A DNA stretch of 64,000 bases from Candidatus Accumulibacter phosphatis (GCF_012939955.1 NZ_SPMY01000025.1:23591-87590), one strand, 5' to 3'. Shown: positions 8,842-18,242, counted from the first letter of the stretch. The notes: generated by a model not told the origin, from the sequence alone. Numbers and translations are program-made.

Positions 8842-11676
8842 GTGAGCGTCGCACAGCCGCAAGAACCGCAAGCATTGCCAATGGCCTCGGAGCGCTTGCT
8901 GAGCGTGCTCACCGCCCTGGTCGCCGAGACACGCCCGGGACGGGTTGAACGGGTGAGCATGAGCAGCCATCTCGAGCGCGACCTGGGGCTGGACAGCCTG
9001 GCGCGCGTCGAGCTTCTGTTGCGTGTCGGTAGTGAGTTTGGCCGCTCCTTGCCGGAAACGGCGCTGGCCGAGGCGGAAACGGCGCAGGATTTGCTGCGCT
9101 TCATTGCCAGTGCCACGGCCGAAGAGCGTTCGACGACGCGCATCGATTTGTCGACCTCCAGCGGCCCGATCAGCGTTCCGACACAAGCGACGACCCTGGT
9201 CGAAGTGTTCGAATGGCATGTGCAACAGCATCCGCAACGCACGCATGTGCTGCTCTACGGAAGTGGCGGCGAGCGGGGTGAGTTCCATCCCGAGGCCATC
9301 TCCTACGCCGATCTCTTCGAGCAGTCGCGCCGCATCGCCAGCGGTCTGGTGAGCCGCGGGCTGTTGCCGCAGCAAACGGTGGCCTTGATGCTGCCCACCA
9401 GCCGCGACTATCTGAGCAGCTTTTTCGGGGTGCTCCTCGCCGGTGGAATTCCGGTGCCGATTTATCCGCCGGCGCGGCTGGCGCAGATTGAGGATCACCT
9501 GTGCAGGCACGCGCGCATTCTCGCCAACGCGGAAGCGGTGTTCATCATTACGGTGCCGCAGGCAAAAGGCGTCGCCGCGCTGCTGCGCCGCGACGCGCCG
9601 AGTCTGAGTGAAGTGCTCACGCCGGCGGAACTCGATAGCGAGCCGATGGAACTGCTGTATCGCGCACAAGCCGACGATATTGCTTTCCTGCAGTACACCT
9701 CGGGCAGCACCGGCGACCCCAAGGGTGTCGTACTCAGCCACGCCAACCTGTTGGCCAATGTGCGCGTGATGTGTGAGACCTGCGCGGTCAGCAGCGACGA
9801 CGTTTTTGTTTCATGGCTGCCGCTCTACCACGACATGGGACTGATTGGCGCCTGGTTCTGTCCGCTCTATTCCGGGATGCAACTGGTGTTGATGTCGCCG
9901 CTGGCTTTTCTGTCCCGGCCGGTGCGCTGGCTGCGGGCCATCTCCGACCATCGCGGAACGATTTCGCCGGCGCCCAATTTTGCTTATGACCTCTGTGCAA
10001 AAAAACTCGTCGACAGCGACCTGCAGGGACTGGATCTCTCGTCCTGGCGTCTGGCACTGAACGGCGCCGAACCGGTGAGCCCGGCCACGCTGCAAGCTTT
10101 TGCCGAGCGCTTCGCCCCTTATGGTCTGCACGGCGAGGCCATCACGCCCGTCTATGGCCTCGCCGAATGCTCGGTCGGGCTGGCCTTCCCGGTGTTGAAG
10201 CGCGGTCCACTGATTGATCGGATCGAGCGCGACGAATTGATCAAGCGGAAATGCGCGGTACCGGTCAGCGGCAGCGATGGCGAAGCGATGCTCGTTCCGG
10301 CGTGCGGGCGGGCCTTGCCCGGGCATGAGGTTCGTATTGTCGACGCGGAAGGTTGCGAGCTGCCGGATCGCAGTGTCGGGCGACTACAGTTCCGTGGCCC
10401 TTCGGCGACGCGTGGCTATTATCGCAACCCGGTGGCGACGCAGGCCTTGTTCAGCGATAGCTGGCTCGACTCTGGGGATTGCGCGTATACCGTCGCTGGC
10501 GAAATCTATCTGACCGGCCGGGTCAAGGATTTGATCATCCGCGGCGGAAGAAACCTCTACCCCTACGAACTGGAACAGGCGGTGGGCAATATTCCGGGCG
10601 TGCGCAAGGGCTGCGTGGCCGTTTTTGCCAGCAAGGATACGCTCAATGCCAGCGAACGGCTGGTGGTTCTGGCCGAAACACGTGAGGAAGAGGCCAGCGC
10701 GCTAGAGGCCATGCGGCAGAAGATCGACGCTGCCGCGATTGACGCAATTGGGATGCCGGCTGACGAAATCGTCCTGGCCCCGCCGAATTCGGTGCTCAAG
10801 ACTTCGAGTGGCAAGATACGTCGCAACGCTTCGCGCGACGCCTACGAGAATGGCTTGATTGGCGCTCCCACGGTGCCAGCCCGGCAACAAATGTTGCGCC
10901 TCGGTATCGCGTCCCTGCGTGCGCGTTTGGGAGAGGCGGCACGGCGCTTTGGCAGGCGCGCCTATGGCCTCTGGTGCTGGAGCGTTTTTGTCGTCCTCGG
11001 TGTGCCGACTGCGGCGGTAGTTGTCGTCCTCGGTAAACTGCTGCGCTCGCCGGCGAGCGGACGCCGCCTGGTGCGCCGGGTGGCGCGGCTCTTCTTTGCG
11101 CTGGCCAGGGTTCGCTTGCAGACTAGCGCGGCGGTGGATTTGCCGGCAGTGCCGCATCTGCTACTGGTCAACCATTGCAGCTATCTCGATGCGCTGGCCC
11201 TTTGCGCGGCCCTGCCGCCGAGCCAGGCCTACGGCTTTGTGGCCAAGCGCGAGTTGGTCGAACAGCCGGCGATCCACGCTTTTCTGAGCGCGCTCGGCAC
11301 GCTGTTCGTCGAACGCTTCGCGGCGTCCAGGAGCGCCGAGGACGTCGACGAGATTGCCGGCGCGCTCCGGCAGGGACAGAATCTGGTCATTTTTCCGGAA
11401 GGGACTTTTTCTCGCGAAGCCGGGCTGAAACCGTTTCGCATGGGGGCTTTCGTCGCCGCTGCGCGGGCGGGGACGCCAGTGCTGGTGGCTGGTCTATGCG
11501 GGTCGCGCCGGATGTTGCGCGATCAGACCTGGATGCTGCGGCGAGGTCGCCTGGCACTCGCCTTCGGGCCGCTACTGGCCCCGGCGGGTGACGATTGGGC
11601 GGCGGCGGTGGCTCTGCGTGATGCGGCGCGCAAGGAAATGCTCAGTCTGTGCGGAGAGCACGATCTGGAACGCTGA
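8842..11676 (+). CDS. Three-domain fusion: acyl carrier protein, fatty acyl-AMP ligase, PlsC acyltransferase
   Basis: A 944-residue protein read from GTG 8842. Residues 10-85 form an acyl-carrier domain whose phosphopantetheine Ser52 lies in LGLDSLARVE. Residues ~110-680 form a fatty acyl-AMP ligase (AMP-binding motif YTSGSTGDPKG near residue 285, then VSWLPLYHDMGLIG and YGLAECSVGLAF). The last ~190 residues form a 1-acylglycerol-phosphate-type acyltransferase with NHCSYLDAL (NHxxxxD) and FPEGTFS. The likely chemistry is activation of a free fatty acid, loading onto the carrier and transfer to a lysolipid or other acceptor. It follows the glycosyltransferase-P450-methyltransferase run and may complete a lipid-modifying locus; the acceptor is inference. 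Confidence 0.88.
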   Translation: MSVAQPQEPQALPMASERLLSVLTALVAETRPGRVERVSMSSHLERDLGLDSLARVELLLRVGSEFGRSLPETALAEAETAQDLLRFIASATAEERSTTRIDLSTSSGPISVPTQATTLVEVFEWHVQQHPQRTHVLLYGSGGERGEFHPEAISYADLFEQSRRIASGLVSRGLLPQQTVALMLPTSRDYLSSFFGVLLAGGIPVPIYPPARLAQIEDHLCRHARILANAEAVFIITVPQAKGVAALLRRDAPSLSEVLTPAELDSEPMELLYRAQADDIAFLQYTSGSTGDPKGVVLSHANLLANVRVMCETCAVSSDDVFVSWLPLYHDMGLIGAWFCPLYSGMQLVLMSPLAFLSRPVRWLRAISDHRGTISPAPNFAYDLCAKKLVDSDLQGLDLSSWRLALNGAEPVSPATLQAFAERFAPYGLHGEAITPVYGLAECSVGLAFPVLKRGPLIDRIERDELIKRKCAVPVSGSDGEAMLVPACGRALPGHEVRIVDAEGCELPDRSVGRLQFRGPSATRGYYRNPVATQALFSDSWLDSGDCAYTVAGEIYLTGRVKDLIIRGGRNLYPYELEQAVGNIPGVRKGCVAVFASKDTLNASERLVVLAETREEEASALEAMRQKIDAAAIDAIGMPADEIVLAPPNSVLKTSSGKIRRNASRDAYENGLIGAPTVPARQQMLRLGIASLRARLGEAARRFGRRAYGLWCWSVFVVLGVPTAAVVVVLGKLLRSPASGRRLVRRVARLFFALARVRLQTSAAVDLPAVPHLLLVNHCSYLDALALCAALPPSQAYGFVAKRELVEQPAIHAFLSALGTLFVERFAASRSAEDVDEIAGALRQGQNLVIFPEGTFSREAGLKPFRMGAFVAAARAGTPVLVAGLCGSRRMLRDQTWMLRRGRLALAFGPLLAPAGDDWAAAVALRDAARKEMLSLCGEHDLER

Positions 11677-11775
11677 GTAGCGTGGCTAGCGCCCGGGGAA
11701 AGGGAGGAAAGGCTCTGACAGTGCCAGAGCGGTAGCGGCACGGTGGCACGGTGGCGTGGCGGCTTTCCCGAGCTG

Positions 11776-11801
11776 AGTGGCCGGCACTTGGCCGGCCCAC
11801 T
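11776..11801. terminator. Stem-loop between the acyl-ligase fusion and napB
   Basis: An inverted repeat (agtggccggc, short loop, gccggcccact) lies between two convergent genes. It has no clear U-tract, so it is only a candidate bidirectional terminator. A second smaller hairpin (GCTCTG...CAGAGC) is at 11712-11730. Confidence 0.4.
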
Positions 11802-11821
11802 CCCTGATGCTACTTCCTGGC

Positions 11822-12290
11822 TTAGTTCTTCTTGACCGGCTTCTTGACGGCGTCGCCCTTGAAGGTGTTGTCGACCAGCGGCGGCGCGTCAATCTGTGGC
11901 ACGTGGCACTGCACGCAGCTGTAGCGAGCGCCGGTCGCTTCGGCGTGTTTCTTGCCGTCGCGGTCGATGAAATGGCTATCGCCCATCTTTGGTGCTTTTT
12001 TTCTTCTCATGGGTTGCTGCCGAGTGGCAGTCCATGCACTGGTTTTCTTCGAGGTTGATTTCGTCGAAGTTCTCCACTGCGTGCGGGATGACCGGTGGCT
12101 GCGTGCTGAAGGTGCGTGCGACCGGCGCTTCGGTGCCGGGGCGTTTGCCGGCGTAGTCCTTGACCGCGGGCGCCGGGCTGGGTGCGGCGACGTCGATGCC
12201 GCGCATGGAGGTTGTGGCGTCGGCGGCAAAGACCAGCGAAGTCAGGCAACTGGCGACGATGGCGATGGTAAGTTTCAGTGAGTGCTTCAT
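11822..12290 (-). CDS. napB: Periplasmic nitrate reductase diheme cytochrome NapB, with a frameshift
   Basis: The small electron-transfer subunit of periplasmic nitrate reductase. A signal peptide (MKHSLKLTIAIVASCLTSLV) is followed by two c-type haem motifs, CMDCH and CVQCH, with the NapB-like APKMGDSHFIDRDG between. The frame breaks between the two haem motifs at a run of seven A on the coding strand (12002-11996). Removing one A gives a continuous 155-residue NapB of normal size. As given, the product would lose the second haem site. A consensus error is the simplest explanation. It is the last gene of napDAGHB. Confidence 0.85.
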
Positions 12291-12343
12291 GGTTGGTGTT
12301 CCCTCCACGTCAAAAAAATGATTTCTGATGTTTCTCGAGTACT

Positions 12344-13246
12344 TCAGTTGCCGTTTGTCGCTGCTTGCGGTGTGACCTGCCTGCCGTTGTCCGGCGGGTT
12401 GTCGAAGCGCAGGCCGAAAGTGAACACATCTTTGGAGCAGACATCGATACAGCGCCCGCAGTTGGTACAGTTGCTGGCCAGAATGACCGGGCCGACACCT
12501 TTGCCGGCGCCCTTCAGTGCCGGGCGAATGACCTGTGGCTCGGGGCAGACTTCGAAGCAGTCCATGCAGTCGTTGCAGGCTGCACGCTTGCTGGCCGTCA
12601 CGCGCAGCGGACTGCCCTTGCCGAGCAGGCTGTAGAAGGCGCCGACCGGGCATAGGTGGCCGCACCAGCCGCGGCTCATCACGAACAGGTCAAACAGAAA
12701 GACAGCCAGCACGACGGCCCACGCGGCGCCCAGTCCGAAGAGCAGTCCGCGATGCAGCATCGATACCGGATTGACCAGTTCCCAGGCGATGCTGCCGGTG
12801 AGTGCCGCGAGCAGCAAGCTCATCGCCAGGATCCAGTAGCGGCTGCTGCGCGCGATGTGTGCGCTGCCCTTGATCCCCAGCCGGCGGCGCAGCCAGCCGG
12901 CGAGGTCGGTGACCGGATTGATCGGGCAGACCCAGGCGCAATAGACACGGCCGCCGACGAGAAAATAGAAAACCACAACGATCGAGACGCCGATCAGCGC
13001 GAGTTTCTCGGGCCAGTTGCCAGCCAGTAGCGATTGCAGCAGCACGTAGGGGTCGGTCAGCGGCAGGGTGTCGAGGGTCAGGCTATACGCCAGATTCCCT
13101 TTGATGATCCATACGGCCGCCAGGGGGCCGAGCAGGAACAGGGCCAGAATGGCCAACTGGCACAGGCGGCGGGCCAACAGCCACTGGTGGGCAGCGATCC
13201 AGCCCTTGGTGGCAACTGCCTCGGCACCGGTGCGCTTGCTGCTCAT
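12344..13246 (-). CDS. napH: Quinol dehydrogenase membrane subunit NapH
   Basis: A 300-residue membrane protein with four to five transmembrane segments. It has the cytoplasmic CP motifs CAWVCPINP and CGHLCPVGA, plus two C-terminal 4Fe-4S clusters (CNDCMDCFEVCP and CTNCGRCIDVCS). NapH oxidises quinol and passes electrons with NapG toward NapB/NapA. Its ATG overlaps the napG stop by 4 bases (ATGA at 13243-13246). Because no napC is present, NapGH is probably the quinol dehydrogenase feeding the enzyme. Confidence 0.93.
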   Translation of the reverse strand: MSSKRTGAEAVATKGWIAAHQWLLARRLCQLAILALFLLGPLAAVWIIKGNLAYSLTLDTLPLTDPYVLLQSLLAGNWPEKLALIGVSIVVVFYFLVGGRVYCAWVCPINPVTDLAGWLRRRLGIKGSAHIARSSRYWILAMSLLLAALTGSIAWELVNPVSMLHRGLLFGLGAAWAVVLAVFLFDLFVMSRGWCGHLCPVGAFYSLLGKGSPLRVTASKRAACNDCMDCFEVCPEPQVIRPALKGAGKGVGPVILASNCTNCGRCIDVCSKDVFTFGLRFDNPPDNGRQVTPQAATNGN

Positions 13247-14199
13247 CGCGCAGCCTCGGCAGGCAAGGCATTGACCCCACTGCCCGGCGCAGCGGGACCA
13301 CCGAGACCCGGCGGCAGGCTGGGAAGCGCCGGGCCGTTAGCCGGCATTCCTGCCGGCACTTGCTCGCTACCTGGATCGAAGTGGCCTTCGAGGTGCATGC
13401 CGTCAGGCATGCGGTCTGGCAAATCAACGATGCCCCTGTCTTCGACCAGCGAATGCCCGCCGGCCTTGCTTTTCTCGTCCCAGCCGAGGCGGTAATGCTT
13501 GCCGAGTGAGCCTCTTACCAGTTTGGCGGGCAGCACCTTGATTGATGCTTCTTCGGTGACGCAGGCGCTTTCGCACTTGCCGCAGCCGGTGCAATGCTCG
13601 GAGTGTACGGTCGGGATGAACATCGCGTGCCGGCCGGTACGGGTGTTTGGGCGTACTTCGAGGGTGATTGCCTTGTCGATGACCGGGCAGACACGGTAGC
13701 AGACGTCACAGCGCAGACCGAGGAAGTTGAGGCAGGTCTCCTGGTCGGAGAGAACGGCCAGGCCCATCCTTGACTGGTTGATGTCGGTCAGGCGGTGGTC
13801 CAGGGCGCCTGTCGGACAGGCCTTGACGCAGGGGATGTCTTCGCACATCTCGCAGGGTCCGCTACGGGCAGTGAAATAGGGTGTGCCCGTGGCAATCGGC
13901 GACTCTGGTCGGGCCAGTTCGAGAATGTTGTAGGGGCAGTCGCGCACGCACATACCACAGCGAATGCAGGCGCCGAGAAAGTTGTCTTCGCTGGCCGCGC
14001 CTGGCGGACGGATCGCCAGCGCTGGCAAGGCCTTCGCCTGTTTGGTGTACGCCGCGAGGCCCAGTCCGAGTACGCCGACACCGCAAAGCAGTCGTGCCGA
14101 ATCGAAGACGAACTGGCGGCGCGCCAGCGACTGGATATGGGTGGTTGCGGTGGTCGCACGCGCGGGCAGGCGACTACTGTTTTTGTTTGCCGTGGGCAT
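13243..14199 (-). CDS. napG: Periplasmic ferredoxin-type quinol dehydrogenase subunit NapG
   Basis: A 318-residue iron-sulfur protein with a twin-arginine-type N terminus (LARRQFVFDSARLL) and four 4Fe-4S clusters, for example CIRCGMCVRDCP, CEMCEDIPCVKACP and CTGCGKCESAC. It links NapH to the periplasmic reductase. The ATG at 14199 (MPTANKN) is chosen; an in-frame extension to 14352 reads through the intergenic repeat. The Pro/Gly-rich tail after residue ~285 is longer than usual for NapG. It is followed by napH with a 4-base overlap. Confidence 0.92.
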   Translation of the reverse strand: MPTANKNSSRLPARATTATTHIQSLARRQFVFDSARLLCGVGVLGLGLAAYTKQAKALPALAIRPPGAASEDNFLGACIRCGMCVRDCPYNILELARPESPIATGTPYFTARSGPCEMCEDIPCVKACPTGALDHRLTDINQSRMGLAVLSDQETCLNFLGLRCDVCYRVCPVIDKAITLEVRPNTRTGRHAMFIPTVHSEHCTGCGKCESACVTEEASIKVLPAKLVRGSLGKHYRLGWDEKSKAGGHSLVEDRGIVDLPDRMPDGMHLEGHFDPGSEQVPAGMPANGPALPSLPPGLGGPAAPGSGVNALPAEAAR

Positions 14200-14232
14200 T
14201 GTTGCGTAGCCAGAAACCGGGCAGGTGCCTAG

Positions 14233-14385
14233 TGTGAAAGTCGCGTCCGCGACTCTCGAATCTCCCTTCTCCCCCTGCGGGAGAAGGGCCGGGGGTGAGG
14301 CGGGGCATTCAGGGAGCATGCTCTCTGCCCGTCGAACGATTCCGGCGTGCAAGCCGGAATGCGCACTGCAAGCGAGAGGGGGCGG
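14233..14385. repeat. Modular intergenic repeat, copy 1 (modules A, B, C)
   Basis: This copy starts with the hairpin AGTCGCGTCCGCGACT (module A). It continues with the 10-bp perfect stem CCCTTCTCCC...GGGAGAAGGG (module B) and a module around GGAGCATGC and TTCCGGCGTGCAAGCCGGAA (module C). It fills most of the napG-napA gap, so it lies inside the transcribed nap operon. Related copies are at 22407, 24362, 31204 and 33343, with a fragment at 17361. Confidence 0.8.
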
Positions 14386-14449
14386 CCATGAGGCGGGCGA
14401 TGTTCTGCCCGCCCTGGCTCTCCCTGATTGCCCTGCGTTCGCGCGTCGA

Positions 14450-16972
14450 TCAGGCCTTGACCACCTTGCACGCGCATTTCTTGAAGTCGGTTTCCTTCGA
14501 GATGGGACAAGTGGCGTCGAGCGTCAGCTTGTTGACCAGGCGATGCTCGTCGAAGAACGGGATGAACACCAGGCCGGCTGGTGGCTTGTTGCGGCCACGC
14601 GTTTCGACGCGCAACTCGATCTCGCCGCGGCGGGTGCTGGTCTTGACGACGTCGCCGCGTTGCAGGCCGCGCTTCTTGGCGTCGGCTGGATTCATGTAGA
14701 TCCAGGCGTCAGGCATCGCCTTGTACAACTCGGGGACACGGCGGGTCATCGAGCCGGTATGCCAGTGTTCGAGAACACGCCCGGTGCACAGCCAGAGGTC
14801 ATACTCCTGGTCGGGCATTTCGGCGGCCGGCTGGTAGGGCAGCGCGAAAATGACTGCCTTGCCGTCCGGCTTGCCGTAGAACTTCACGCCTTCGCCAGCC
14901 TTGACGTAGGGGTCGTAGCCCTCGCGGAAGCGCCACAGCGTTTCCTTGCCGTCGACCACCGGCCAGCGCAGGCCGCGTGCCTTGTGATAGGTATCGAACT
15001 CGGCCAGGTCGTGAGCATGGCCGCGACCAAAGGCGGCATACTCCTCGAACAGGCCTTTCTGCAGGTAGAAGCCGCAGGCTTTTGCTTCGTCGTTGTCGAA
15101 GCCCTTGTAGGTCTGGCTGATCGGGAACTTGTCGACCTGGCCATTGGCGAAGAGCACCTCGTAGAGAGTCTTGCCCTTGTACTCGGGGTTCTTGGCGAGC
15201 AGTTCTGCCGGCCAGACTTCGTCGGTCGTGAAACGCTTCGAGAACTCGATGTACTGGATCAGGTCGGAGCGGGCCTCGCCCGGGGCCTTGACCTGTTGGC
15301 GCCAGAACTGTGTGCGGCGTTCGGCGTTGCCGAAGGCACCTTCTTTTTCCATCCACATGGCCGAAGGCAGGATCAGGTCACCGGACATCGCCGAAACCGT
15401 CGGATAGCAGTCGGAGACGACGATGAAATTGTCGGGGTTGCGCCAGCCCGGGAAGACCTCGTCATTGACGTTCGGCCCGGCCTGCATGTTGTTGGTCGTC
15501 GTCGTCCAGTAGAAGTTGATCTTGCCGTCCTTGAGCAGGCGGCTCTGCAGTACGGCGTGTGCACCGACCCAGTCCGGAATCGTTCCGGCAGGCAGCTTCC
15601 ACACTTTCTCGCTCGCCTCCCTGTGCTTCGGATTGGTGACCACCATATCGGCCGGCAGGCGGTGCGAGAAGGTGCCGACTTCACGGGCCGTGCCGCAGGC
15701 CGAGGGCTGGCCGGTCAGCGAGAACGGGCTGTTGCCGGGCTCGGAAATCTTGCCGACCAGCAGGTGCACGTTGTAGATCATGTTGTTGGCCCAGGTACCA
15801 CGCGTGTGCTGGTTGAAGCCCATGGTCCAGAACGAGGTGACCTTGGCGTTCGGATCGGCGTAGGCCTTGGCCAGTGCTTCGAGATTCTCTTTCGGTACAC
15901 CGGAGATCTCGTGCGTCTTGTCGAGCGTGTATTCGGCGACAAAAGCCTTGAATTCGTCGAAAGTCATCGGGCTGGCGCCGCCGGGGTCGCCCTTGGGTTT
16001 GCCGTCTTCACCCGGATAGCCGTTGTTCATTGCCACTTTTTCGAGCGGATGATTCGGTCGCAGGCCGTAGCCGATGTCGGTGACGCCCTTCTTGAAGTTG
16101 ACGTTGCGGGCGACGAATTCTTCATTCACCGCGTTGTTCTGGATGATGTAGTTGCAGATGTAGTTGAGAATTGCCAGATCGCTCTGCGGCTTGAAGATCA
16201 ACTCGTTGTCGGCCAACTCCGTTGAACGATGGCCAAAGGTCGAAAGCACGTGGACCTTGACGTTCTTGCCGGTCAGGCGGCGATCGGTGAGCCGCGACCA
16301 CAGAATCGGGTGCATCTCGGCCATGTTCGAACCCCAGAGCACGAAAGTGTCGGCATGTTCGAGGTCGTCGTAGCAGCCCATGGGTTCGTCGATGCCGAAA
16401 GTGCGCATGAAACCGGCGACCGCAGAGGCCATGCAGTGACGGGCATTCGGATCGATGTTGTTGCTCAGCAGCCCGGCTTTCATCAGTTTGGCGGCAGCGT
16501 AGCCTTCCCAAATCGTCCATTGCCCGGAGCCAAACATGCCGATGTTGCGCGGACCGCCTTTCTTGAGCGCGGCCTTGCATTTTTCGGCCATGATGTCATA
16601 AGCCTGGTCCCAGGAAATCGGCGTGAACTCGCCGTTCTTGTCGAACTTGCCGTCCTTCATGCGCAGCAGGGGAGTGGTCAGGCGATCCTTGCCGTACTGG
16701 ACCTTGGAGAGGAAATAGCCCTTGATGCAGTTGAGTCCTCTGTTGACGGGTGCGTCCGGATCGCCCTGGGTGGCAACGATGCGGCCGCCCTTGGTTCCGA
16801 CCAGCACGCCGCAACCTGTTCCGCAGTAGCGGCAGGCGCCTTTGTCCCAGCGCACGCCGTCGGACTTCGCGGGGGCTGCCTGGGCGATGGCGGGAATGCT
16901 GATGCCGGCCGCGGTGGCGGCGGCGACGGCGTTGCCCTTGATAAAGTCACGCCTGGTCAACGTCAATTTCAT
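14450..16972 (-). CDS. napA: Periplasmic nitrate reductase catalytic subunit NapA
   Basis: An 840-residue molybdoenzyme that reduces nitrate to nitrite in the periplasm. It has a twin-arginine signal ([12 protein letters not shown]), a 4Fe-4S site ([13 protein letters not shown] with Cys in LNCIKGYF), and the Mo ligand Cys in [11 protein letters not shown]. The bis-MGD binding body and C-terminal domain follow at full length. The ATG at 16972, one base past the napD stop, is chosen because it starts the standard Tat signal; ATGs at 17002 and 16987 lie inside napD. The 250 bases to napG contain the modular repeat. Confidence 0.97.
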   Translation of the reverse strand: MKLTLTRRDFIKGNAVAAATAAGISIPAIAQAAPAKSDGVRWDKGACRYCGTGCGVLVGTKGGRIVATQGDPDAPVNRGLNCIKGYFLSKVQYGKDRLTTPLLRMKDGKFDKNGEFTPISWDQAYDIMAEKCKAALKKGGPRNIGMFGSGQWTIWEGYAAAKLMKAGLLSNNIDPNARHCMASAVAGFMRTFGIDEPMGCYDDLEHADTFVLWGSNMAEMHPILWSRLTDRRLTGKNVKVHVLSTFGHRSTELADNELIFKPQSDLAILNYICNYIIQNNAVNEEFVARNVNFKKGVTDIGYGLRPNHPLEKVAMNNGYPGEDGKPKGDPGGASPMTFDEFKAFVAEYTLDKTHEISGVPKENLEALAKAYADPNAKVTSFWTMGFNQHTRGTWANNMIYNVHLLVGKISEPGNSPFSLTGQPSACGTAREVGTFSHRLPADMVVTNPKHREASEKVWKLPAGTIPDWVGAHAVLQSRLLKDGKINFYWTTTTNNMQAGPNVNDEVFPGWRNPDNFIVVSDCYPTVSAMSGDLILPSAMWMEKEGAFGNAERRTQFWRQQVKAPGEARSDLIQYIEFSKRFTTDEVWPAELLAKNPEYKGKTLYEVLFANGQVDKFPISQTYKGFDNDEAKACGFYLQKGLFEEYAAFGRGHAHDLAEFDTYHKARGLRWPVVDGKETLWRFREGYDPYVKAGEGVKFYGKPDGKAVIFALPYQPAAEMPDQEYDLWLCTGRVLEHWHTGSMTRRVPELYKAMPDAWIYMNPADAKKRGLQRGDVVKTSTRRGEIELRVETRGRNKPPAGLVFIPFFDEHRLVNKLTLDATCPISKETDFKKCACKVVKA

Positions 16973-16973
16973 C

Positions 16974-17222
16974 TCATGCTTCCTCATCGGGATGGGGTTC
17001 AAACTGGTGGTAAACCAATGCTGCGGAGAGTACCCCTGGCTGCTTACTGACCGTGGTGAACATGTCGGCTGCAGCGCGATCGCTGTCGGCTTCGATGGTC
17101 ACGATCAGTTGCCCCTTGTCGGTCGCGGCGTGTACTTCAACACCGGCCAGGAGCAGCAGACCCTCCTGCACCTGCTGTTGAACTTCGGGGCGGGCATTGA
17201 CCAGCAAGCTGGAAATATTCAT
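16974..17222 (-). CDS. napD: NapD chaperone for NapA
   Basis: An 82-residue cytoplasmic chaperone ([13 protein letters not shown]...) of NapD type, which binds the NapA Tat signal and delays export until the cofactor is in place. It is the first gene of the operon, and napA starts one base after its stop. The upstream region carries an FNR-type box and a plausible -10 element. Confidence 0.9.
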   Translation of the reverse strand: MNISSLLVNARPEVQQQVQEGLLLLAGVEVHAATDKGQLIVTIEADSDRAAADMFTTVSKQPGVLSAALVYHQFEPHPDEEA

Positions 17223-17338
17223 CGGATCGAGGCTCTCCTGTTGGCAAGCTGAGTGCGGGTGTCGCCGATGCGGCGGAACACAACGTCAAGCAATCTTGCA
17301 TCTGGCAAATACTCTAAGCGTCCGGTGAGGTGTTTTGC

Positions 17339-17352
17339 TTGATCCAGGTCAA
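17339..17352 (-). promoter_or_regulatory. FNR/DNR-type box upstream of napD
   Basis: TTGATCCAGGTCAA is a near-perfect match to the TTGAT-N4-ATCAA half-site pair of Crp/FNR-family anaerobic regulators. On the minus strand, a TAGAGT that could serve as -10 lies about 32 bases from its centre. That is the geometry of a class II activator site centred near -41.5. It would give oxygen- or nitrogen-oxide-responsive control of nap. Which regulator binds is inference. Confidence 0.65.
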
Positions 17353-17360
17353 GCGGGAAG

Positions 17361-17427
17361 GAATTCAGCGTGCAAGCCGGAATGCACACGGCAAGTGCGA
17401 GGTGAGAGGTGATGACCGCTAGCGGAA
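17361..17427. repeat. Fragment of the modular intergenic repeat (module C and end of D)
   Basis: GAATTCAG, GCGTGCAAGCCGGAATGC and a short GTGATGACCGCTAGCGG match module C and the tail of module D seen at 24362. Modules A and B are missing. It lies between the nap promoter and the 6S RNA terminator. Confidence 0.6.
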
Positions 17428-17439
17428 GGGGGGCGCAAA

Positions 17440-17473
17440 AAAAAAGCGCGGGACCAAAGGTTCCGCGCTTTTA
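17440..17473 (-). terminator. Rho-independent terminator of the 6S RNA gene
   Basis: On the minus strand, AAAGCGCGG...CCGCGCTTTTTTT forms a GC-rich stem of about ten pairs with a small loop, followed by a run of T. It lies directly after the conserved 3' end of the 6S RNA. Confidence 0.85.
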
Positions 17474-17477
17474 AATT

Positions 17478-17662
17478 TTGTCCCCGCAAGTGCCGTCAGG
17501 CCGGCATCCTGAACCTGGGTTCAGATAGGTCACTTTCCTTCCGCATCAGGTATGCCCGACTTGAGGGGCACACACAACAACGGTTTCTATGGTCGGCGAC
17601 CAATGCCAATTAGCATTGGTTCAAGGAATCTATGACCTTAACAAACACCGCAGGGAACTCTC
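17478..17662 (-). ncRNA. ssrS: 6S RNA
   Basis: The minus strand downstream of zapA carries the conserved 3' half of 6S RNA, with CUGAACCCAGGUUCAGG, then GCCGGCCUGACGGCACUUGCGGGG. The 5' segment GUUCCCUGCGGUG pairs with CACUUGCGGGGAC to form the closing stem. The AGAUUCCUUGAACC and GGCAUUGGUCGCCGACC elements lie between, consistent with the long irregular hairpin that mimics an open promoter and binds RNA polymerase holoenzyme. zapA followed by ssrS is the usual order in betaproteobacteria. The ends are approximate to about 5 bases. The gap from the zapA stop is about 30 bases, so the RNA may be processed from a zapA transcript. Confidence 0.85.
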
Positions 17663-17692
17663 TCGGAGTCTTCGGAACCTGCTATCAGGGCT

Positions 17693-18028
17693 TCAGCACG
17701 GGGGCTTCAGCGCTGCCTCAAGTTCCGTCTCCATGTGGCAAATTCTACGCCTAAAGGCGTCGATGTCCAGCGCTATTTCTGATTCAATTCTCTGATCTTC
17801 CGTGGCTACACTCTGATTTCCGGAGAGGTGCTCGTGGGCAATGTTCAGCGCAGCCATCACCGCGATGCGCTCGGTGTGATTGCTCCTGGTTTTCTCGGCG
17901 ATGTCGCGCATCTTGCCATCAACATAGGCCGCAGCATTGAGTAGCGCGGCGCGCTCATCCGCTGGGCAGGCGACACGGAACTCCTTGCCAAGGAGGGTGA
18001 TATCCAGAAAATTGGCTTCGTTGGGCAT
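17693..18028 (-). CDS. zapA: Cell division protein ZapA
   Basis: A 111-residue FtsZ-ring-associated protein beginning MPNEANFLDITLLGKEFRV. It has the typical N-terminal beta-strand region followed by CPADERAALLNAAAYVD and a C-terminal helix. ZapA cross-links FtsZ filaments. The ATG at 18028 is preferred to longer in-frame starts that would read into the preceding gene. It follows the ZapB-like gene by 13 bases and is followed by 6S RNA. Confidence 0.92.
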   Translation of the reverse strand: MPNEANFLDITLLGKEFRVACPADERAALLNAAAYVDGKMRDIAEKTRSNHTERIAVMAALNIAHEHLSGNQSVATEDQRIESEIALDIDAFRRRICHMETELEAALKPPC

Positions 18029-18041
18029 CGGACAAGAACCT

Positions 18042-18242
18042 TCAGGCTTTGGCTTCGGGGAGCTGCTGGGCAAGCTGCTCAAGTCGGGCGGAGGCCGCTC
18101 CCATGCGCTCGGCGAGGCCTTGTCTGTCCCCTTCGGCGACAGCGAGTTGCTCGCGGAGGTGGTCATTTTCCGCGCGCAGGCTGTGACAGAGGGTCACCAC
18201 CTGGCCAATCTTGCTCTCGAGCGTGTCTAGTTCATTCAGCAT
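18042..18242 (-). CDS. ZapB-like coiled-coil protein (TIGR02449 type)
   Basis: A 66-residue protein that is almost entirely one coiled coil (LDTLESKIGQVVTLCHSLRA, then HLREQLAVAEGDRQ). Its length and its place immediately upstream of zapA match the TIGR02449 family of division-associated coiled-coil proteins, which resemble ZapB. A role at the division septum follows from the family and context and is not proven by sequence. Confidence 0.75.
   Translation of the reverse strand: MLNELDTLESKIGQVVTLCHSLRAENDHLREQLAVAEGDRQGLAERMGAASARLEQLAQQLPEAKA

Noticed and set aside
6408..9741. Minus-strand frames of 670 and 504 codons opposite the methyltransferase, bluB, napF and acyl-ligase genes
   Set aside because: They are antisense shadows of several independent real genes, with no ribosome-binding site or known domain.
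14225..16225. Plus-strand frame of 666 codons opposite napA
   Set aside because: It begins in an intergenic repeat and is antisense to a fully supported molybdoenzyme.
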